This document shows, in pieces, positions 59,918 to 64,000 of a stretch of 64,000 nt of DNA (position 1 is the first letter of the stretch; each line of letters starts with the position of its first letter). This stretch comes from JAVWHP01 sp036639955. Lineage in GTDB: Bacteria; Bacillota_I; Bacilli_A; Erysipelotrichales; Erysipelotrichaceae. Both the position numbers and the translations under genes were made by a program. Below the pieces are notes generated by a model. It saw nothing but the letters and a program-made list of their open reading frames with translations. It was not told the origin of the DNA and searched no databases. The DNA lies in NCBI GenBank assembly GCA_036639955.1, contig JAVWHP010000002.1, forward strand, positions 124,001 through 188,000. Reading direction: 5' to 3'.

Positions 59918-61204
59918 TTATTCAATGAATTGGAATTCATAATCGCAGATACCTACGATATCTCCATCTTTACAACCAGCTTCTCTTAAAGCTGAGTCAA
60001 CATTAAGAACACGCATCTTACGAGCGAATCTTTGAGCTCCATCTTCACTATTGAAGTTAGTCATTTTATAAGCTCTTTCAATTTCATAACCAGTTAAGTT
60101 CCAACGACCATTACCAAGATTATGGATTTGGAATTGTTCACCTAATGGTTCAAATTTATAAAGAACTCCTTCACTACTAGAAGCTTCATCTTCAGCATAC
60201 AATGGGAAGGCTGGAGTTACTGCTAGTAGATCACTACAACGATACATTACACGGTCTAAACCTTCAGCAATAATAGTAGTAGTTTCAAATATTTCTACAT
60301 CAGGATATTTAGCTTTAAAACGTTCTAGATTAGCTTGTGCTTCAGGTAGATCCATTTTATTAGCTAAGATTACTTGAGGTCTTTCCATTAAACGATATTC
60401 ATAATCAGCTAATTCCTTATTGATTATTTCATAATCTTTTACTGGATCACGACCATCATTAGCTCCCATATCAATTATATGAACAATTACACGGCAACGT
60501 TCAATATGACGTAGGAACTGATGTCCTAATCCTTTACCTAGTGATGCTCCTTCTATAAGTCCAGGTAAATCAGCCATAACAAAGCTACGGCCTTCTCCTC
60601 CTTGGACTAATCCTAAATTAGGAGTAATAGTAGTAAAGTGGTAATCAGCGATCTCAGGGCGTGCAGCACTAACTACAGATAGAAGTGTAGACTTACCTAC
60701 TGAAGGGAATCCGACTAAACCAACATCAGCTAATACTTTAAGTTCAACAATAATATTTTGTTCTTCTCCTGGTGCTCCCATTTCACAATATTCTGGAGCA
60801 GAGTTCTTACTTGATTTAAAGTGGAAGTTTCCTCTACCGCCCTTACCTGCTTTAGCAACAATTGCTTGTTGTCCGTGGCGAGTTAAATCAGCAATTGTTA
60901 CATCCGTTTCTAATATTTTAACAATTGTTCCCGGAGGTACTTTAACAATGAAATCATCACCATCAGCACCATGCATTTTTTTGATTTTTCCTCTACCACC
61001 GTTTTCAGCAGCAATCTTTTTATTGTAACGTAGATCTAATAATGTTGATTTACCTTCATCAACTTCAAATACTACATTACCTCCTCTACCACCATCACCA
61101 CCGGCTGGTCCTCCTAGTGGTACGTATTTCTCGCGACGGAATGCTACGATTCCGTCACCACCGTCTCCGGCTTTGATATGTATTTTAACGCGGTCAATAA
61201 ACAT
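59918..61204 (-). CDS. obgE: GTPase ObgE/CgtA
   Basis: Ribosome-associated GTPase, also tied to stress and to sporulation initiation in B. subtilis. The Gly-rich Obg fold starts FIDRVKIHIKAGDGGDGIVAF with GGPAGGDGGRGGNV. The G domain has GFPSVGKSTLL, DLPGLIEGA and NKMDLP. The C-terminal OCT domain follows. 428 residues. GGAGG precedes the ATG. It is third in the order rplU-prp-rpmA-obgE, as in B. subtilis. Confidence 0.97.
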   Translation of the reverse strand: MFIDRVKIHIKAGDGGDGIVAFRREKYVPLGGPAGGDGGRGGNVVFEVDEGKSTLLDLRYNKKIAAENGGRGKIKKMHGADGDDFIVKVPPGTIVKILETDVTIADLTRHGQQAIVAKAGKGGRGNFHFKSSKNSAPEYCEMGAPGEEQNIIVELKVLADVGLVGFPSVGKSTLLSVVSAARPEIADYHFTTITPNLGLVQGGEGRSFVMADLPGLIEGASLGKGLGHQFLRHIERCRVIVHIIDMGANDGRDPVKDYEIINKELADYEYRLMERPQVILANKMDLPEAQANLERFKAKYPDVEIFETTTIIAEGLDRVMYRCSDLLAVTPAFPLYAEDEASSSEGVLYKFEPLGEQFQIHNLGNGRWNLTGYEIERAYKMTNFNSEDGAQRFARKMRVLNVDSALREAGCKDGDIVGICDYEFQFIE

Positions 61205-61231
61205 AGATTAACCTCCTTATTTTAGCAAAAG

Positions 61232-61256
61232 AAAATCCCCTTTGCTGGGGGATTTT
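61232..61256 (-). terminator. hairpin between rpmA and obgE
   Basis: AAAATCCCC pairs with GGGGATTTT across a 7-base loop, flanked by A/T runs. In the direction of rpmA it can act as a partial terminator limiting obgE. Confidence 0.65.
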
Positions 61257-61260
61257 TTTA

Positions 61261-61545
61261 TTATGCTTTTGGGTAAACTGAAACTTTAGTTTTATCTTTA
61301 CCTAAACGTTCAAACTTAACAATACCACTTGCTGTTGCAAATAATGTATCGTCTCCACCTCTACCAACATTGGTACCTGGATGAATTTTAGTTCCACGTT
61401 GACGGTAAATGATTGAACCTGCATTCGTAAATTGTCCATCAGCTTTTTTAGCACCTAATCGCTTAGATTGAGAGTCACGGCCGTTCTTTGTAGAACTAAC
61501 TCCTTTTTTAGAAGCGAATAACTGAATATCTAATACAAACTTCAT
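61261..61545 (-). CDS. rpmA: 50S ribosomal protein L27 with Prp-cleaved leader
   Basis: 94 residues. The N-terminal extension MKFVLDIQLF before ASKKG is the Firmicute type removed by the Prp protease, exposing the Ala-Ser-Lys-Lys tail that reaches the peptidyl-transferase centre. The core has TKNGRDSQSKRLG and IIYRQRGTKIHPG. GGAGGTG precedes the ATG at 61545; a GTG at 61551 is rejected. It begins 2 bases after the prp stop. Confidence 0.96.
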   Translation of the reverse strand: MKFVLDIQLFASKKGVSSTKNGRDSQSKRLGAKKADGQFTNAGSIIYRQRGTKIHPGTNVGRGGDDTLFATASGIVKFERLGKDKTKVSVYPKA

Positions 61546-61547
61546 AA

Positions 61548-61865
61548 TCACACCTCCAGTTCTCTTATACAGATATATTTTCTATAAGACGTTTCAACTG
61601 TTCTTAGCTGTATCAACATTACTTGTAATATTGTTTGTGCTACTTCACAGTTTAACTTGTTAACTTCGATTTTTACACATCCTTCATTCATTAATGAAGT
61701 ACATGATCCATCTGCTAGTTGATCTATTGCATTTAATATTCCTACACTTATTGAACTAACACCTGCACAAACTAAATCTTGTCCTTTAGAACTATAATTA
61801 GCATGTCCTGTTATTTCAACTTTATGTATTACTTTATCTTTCGCATAGATCCCAACTTCTACCAT
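61548..61865 (-). CDS. prp: ribosomal-processing cysteine protease Prp
   Basis: Cleaves the N-terminal extension of L27. The catalytic His is in GHANYSSKGQD and the catalytic Cys in LVCAGVSSIS. 105 residues. It lies between rplU and rpmA, the standard Firmicute order, and its likely substrate is the adjacent gene product. Confidence 0.93.
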   Translation of the reverse strand: MVEVGIYAKDKVIHKVEITGHANYSSKGQDLVCAGVSSISVGILNAIDQLADGSCTSLMNEGCVKIEVNKLNCEVAQTILQVMLIQLRTVETSYRKYICIRELEV

Positions 61866-61867
61866 AA

Positions 61868-62179
61868 TTAAGCCTCGATTGCTTCGATAACTAATTTAGT
61901 ATAAGGTTGACGGTGACCTTGTTTACGGTGAGAACTACCATCTTTACATTTGTATTTAAAGATCATAATTTTCTTTGCTTTACCTTGTTTTTCAACTTTG
62001 GCAGTAACCTTAACACCTTTTACGTATGGAGTTCCAACACGTAATGTTCTGTTAGAATAAGCAACAACTTTATCAAATTCGACTACATCTCCAGCTTCAA
62101 CGTTTAATTTCTCAACGTATATTTCTGAACCGACTTCAACTTTTAATTGCTTTCCACCTGTTTCAATAATTGCGTACAT
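61868..62179 (-). CDS. rplU: 50S ribosomal protein L21
   Basis: 103 residues: MYAIIETGGKQLKVEVG at the start and KYKCKDGSSHRKQGHRQPYTKL at the end, both diagnostic. GGAGGTG precedes the ATG at 62179; the longer in-frame extension upstream is leader. It ends 2 bases before the prp start. Confidence 0.96.
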   Translation of the reverse strand: MYAIIETGGKQLKVEVGSEIYVEKLNVEAGDVVEFDKVVAYSNRTLRVGTPYVKGVKVTAKVEKQGKAKKIMIFKYKCKDGSSHRKQGHRQPYTKLVIEAIEA

Positions 62180-62281
62180 ATTTCGCACCTCCTTCATGTT
62201 TTTTATGAGACTCGCCATGTAAGGTGACCGTAGTACTTAAACCTTACTTTGTGCGGTTGCAGCCACAAAAGGACATACAAC
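62180..62281 (-). promoter_or_regulatory. probable L21 leader (ribosomal protein autoregulatory leader)
   Basis: About 100 untranslated bases before rplU with two hairpins on the minus strand: TTGTG/CACAA (within a CTTTTGTG..CACAAAG stretch) and GTAAGGT/ACCTTAC. Its position and size fit the L21 leader known before rplU in Bacillales. It was not compared with the family model. Confidence 0.55.
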
Positions 62282-62287
62282 ACCGTT

Positions 62288-62316
62288 ATATTACCATATG
62301 CAACCTCTTAAGTCAA
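62288..62316 (-). promoter_or_regulatory. sigma-A promoter for rplU-prp-rpmA-obgE
   Basis: On the minus strand TTGACT (62311-62316), 17 bases, TAATAT (62288-62293). The -35 box overlaps the dnaE stop. Confidence 0.6.
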
Positions 62317-64000
62317 TTATTTCCTTCCAAAATTTCACTTATTTCTTTAACGAGACATGAATTTTCTTTTTCTATTCTTCCTGTTGCTAATATATACTTG
62401 CCTTTTATTAATATTTTATGTTTTCTTGCAAACAAATCTGGCATTATCACTAGATCAAAGTTACTTGTATCATCACTAACACTTATAAAGGCCATCACAT
62501 CTCCTTTTTTAGTTCTATGTTGTTTTATTCGGTCTATTTGTCCTAAAATTTTAGCATACCCCCTTTTGTTCTTAGTTTCTATTATGCTTTTAACATCATT
62601 ATAGTTTTTTCTTAATGTAAATATAGGGTGTTCTCCTAAATAGAATCCTAAGTATTCTTTTTCTATCATTACTCTTTGTTTCTTATTTTCATTAACATTA
62701 ATTAATTCATGTCTTCCTCCAGCTAAATCAAAGCTTATTTGGTTTTCGTTTCCATTAACTAGATTAGCTAGCTTTAATGCTTCTTTACAACTTGCAATTA
62801 ATGTTGCTCTATTATTATGAATTAGATCAAATACTCCAGCATTAATCATTGCTTCTAATGTCTTATCTTTAACTTCATACTTATATAGTCTGCTTACTGC
62901 AGTATAGAAATCTTTATATGTTCCATTTTCTTCTTTTTCTTTCATTATACTTACTACAGTATTTTTTGCTAATCCTTTTATTAATGTTAATGGGCATCTT
63001 ATATTATTATTTTCTATTTCATATTTATTTGTTGAAAAATTAATATCTGGCCCTAGTATTTTAATCCCTATCATTCTTGCTTCTAAAATGTATTCTACTG
63101 TTTTATTATCATTAACTATAACACTATTTAATAGGCTTACAAAGAATAGTGTTGAATTATTAGCTTTTAGATAAGCCATTTGATAACATATTAATGCATA
63201 TGCTACACTATGTGACTTATTAAATCCATAGTTAGCAAACTTCATTATTAATTCATATACTTGGTTTGCTAATTCTTCTGTATAATTCAATTTTAATGCT
63301 CCATTTATAAAGTCTTTCTTTAGTGCTTCTACTTGATTGCTTTTCTTTTTACTTATTGCTTTTCTTAATATATCAGCTTTACCTAATGAGAATCCACCCA
63401 TTACTTGTGCTATTTGCATTATCTGTTCTTGATATATTATAACTCCATAGGTTGGTTCTAATATTTCTTTTAATTTAGGATGTAAATATTCAATTTTATT
63501 TTTATTATTTCTGGCTTCTAAAAATGTAGGAATATTTTCCATTGGTCCTGGTCTATATAGTGCTATAGTAGCTACTATATCTTCAAAGCAGTTTGGTTTC
63601 ATTTTATGTATTAAATTTTTCATTCCGTCTGATTCTAACTGGAATACTCCTACAGTATTAGTGTTTTGTATTAATTCATAAGTTTTAAAATCATCTAATG
63701 GAATATTCATGATATCAAAATCCGCTTTTTCTTTTTTTATTTTAGTTACTATTTCATCTATTATGGTTAAGTTTCTTAGTCCTAAAAAATCCATTTTTAT
63801 TAATCCTAGGTTTTCTAGGTATTCCATTGGGTATTGTGTTGATACTATGCCTTCTTCCACACTTATTAATGGGCAGTAGTTATCAATAGCATATCTACTT
63901 ATTATAATTCCTCCCGCATGTGTTGAAGCGTGCCTTGGTAGTCCTTCTAATTTTAAAGCTATTTTTAATAATTGTTGGTTTCTTTCATTACCATCAATCA
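62313..64000 (-). CDS. dnaE: DNA polymerase III alpha subunit DnaE (5' end off the window)
   Basis: Replicative polymerase, C-family. The frame runs past the GTG at 63860 to the right edge, where RHASTHAGG and then MDFLGLRNLT mark the palm/fingers region; the PHP domain lies outside. Downstream are FQLESDGMKNL, ALYRPGPMENIP, GVIIYQEQIMQIAQ, YGFNKSHSVAYALICYQMAYLKAN, and the OB domain near the C-terminus. The visible part is about 560 residues. It ends just before the rplU promoter. Confidence 0.95.
   Translation of the reverse strand, partial: IDGNERNQQLLKIALKLEGLPRHASTHAGGIIISRYAIDNYCPLISVEEGIVSTQYPMEYLENLGLIKMDFLGLRNLTIIDEIVTKIKKEKADFDIMNIPLDDFKTYELIQNTNTVGVFQLESDGMKNLIHKMKPNCFEDIVATIALYRPGPMENIPTFLEARNNKNKIEYLHPKLKEILEPTYGVIIYQEQIMQIAQVMGGFSLGKADILRKAISKKKSNQVEALKKDFINGALKLNYTEELANQVYELIMKFANYGFNKSHSVAYALICYQMAYLKANNSTLFFVSLLNSVIVNDNKTVEYILEARMIGIKILGPDINFSTNKYEIENNNIRCPLTLIKGLAKNTVVSIMKEKEENGTYKDFYTAVSRLYKYEVKDKTLEAMINAGVFDLIHNNRATLIASCKEALKLANLVNGNENQISFDLAGGRHELINVNENKKQRVMIEKEYLGFYLGEHPIFTLRKNYNDVKSIIETKNKRGYAKILGQIDRIKQHRTKKGDVMAFISVSDDTSNFDLVIMPDLFARKHKILIKGKYILATGRIEKENSCLVKEISEILEGNN

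Noticed and set aside
1..64000. Mollicute-type code (TGA as Trp)
   Set aside because: Several genes end in TGA at plausible places (cshB, comGA, the small membrane gene) and tryptophan is encoded by TGG.
1..64000. CRISPR arrays, prophage, insertion sequences, tRNA or rRNA genes
   Set aside because: No regularly spaced direct repeats, transposase or phage proteins, or tRNA/rRNA-like sequences were seen; the only recombinase is the housekeeping XerD-like one.

Overview
The window is a dense stretch of low-GC (roughly 30% by eye) chromosomal DNA from a spore-forming member of the Bacillota, most likely a small-genome lineage on the Bacilli side (Erysipelotrichia- or RF39-like). The grounds are the very AT-rich code, a single-chain glycyl-tRNA synthetase, AGGAGG/GGTGAT ribosome binding sites, sporulation genes (spoIVA, spoIIM, spo0A, spoIVB, spoIIIAH, spoVB), the MEP isoprenoid pathway, and gene clusters in the same local order as Bacillus subtilis. 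TGA is used as a stop and TGG as Trp, so the code is standard. I see no rRNA, tRNA, insertion sequence, prophage or CRISPR array, and no gap between genes exceeds 300 bases. Species assignment is inference.

Layout: 1-12.7 kb holds recO (cut by the left edge), glyQS, dnaG, rpoD, trmK, then ispH, cshB, nfo, ispG (replication start, transcription, isoprenoids, repair), then pbpA, rpmG and a metallo-hydrolase. 13.4-17.3 kb is a compact seven-gene comG-type pseudopilus operon. 17.3-25.2 kb holds efp, ppa, an ECF transporter S component, an unknown tail-anchored acidic protein, cmk, der, gpsA, spoIVA and hup. 25.2-31.3 kb holds a secreted Ig-domain protein, mrp, deoB, xerD, spoIIM and spo0A. 31.5-42.98 kb is a long leftward run: spoIVB, recN, dxs, ispA, xseB, xseA, nusB, an Asp23 protein, spoIIIAH, a divergent RelA/SpoT-fold protein, ribF and truB. 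43-45.7 kb is a GntR-ABC cassette and ttcA. 45.7-53.4 kb holds a probable 6S RNA, aspS, a T-box-controlled hisS, rel, recJ and comN. 53.5-64 kb holds spoVB, yrbG, yrzE, ruvB, ruvA, a degenerate GGDEF-EAL protein, obgE, rpmA, prp, rplU with a leader, and dnaE (cut by the right edge).

Functionally this is core information processing interleaved with sporulation and competence. Regulatory sites visible in the DNA fit that picture: tandem Spo0A boxes 10 bp apart and a cre-like palindrome upstream of spo0A, sigma-E-like promoters before spoIVA, spoVB and spoIIIAH, a T-box for hisS(-aspS), an L21-type leader, and recurring extended -10 elements (TGCTATAAT).

The most unusual signal is structural. 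A 133-base element at the 3' end of the secreted-protein gene (26680-26812) can fold, with essentially no unpaired bases at the junction, into a four-way cloverleaf of three long perfect hairpins closed by a 10-bp stem. Long inverted repeats also sit inside ordinary coding sequences: two in comGB, an exact 36-bp palindrome in yrzE, an 18-bp hairpin in spoVB, and shorter ones in ispH, recJ, deoB, ispA and ribF. Other points of interest are an EF-P whose tip lysine is replaced by methionine, a HisRS with a Cys/His-rich tail, and a GGDEF-EAL protein with both catalytic motifs eroded.
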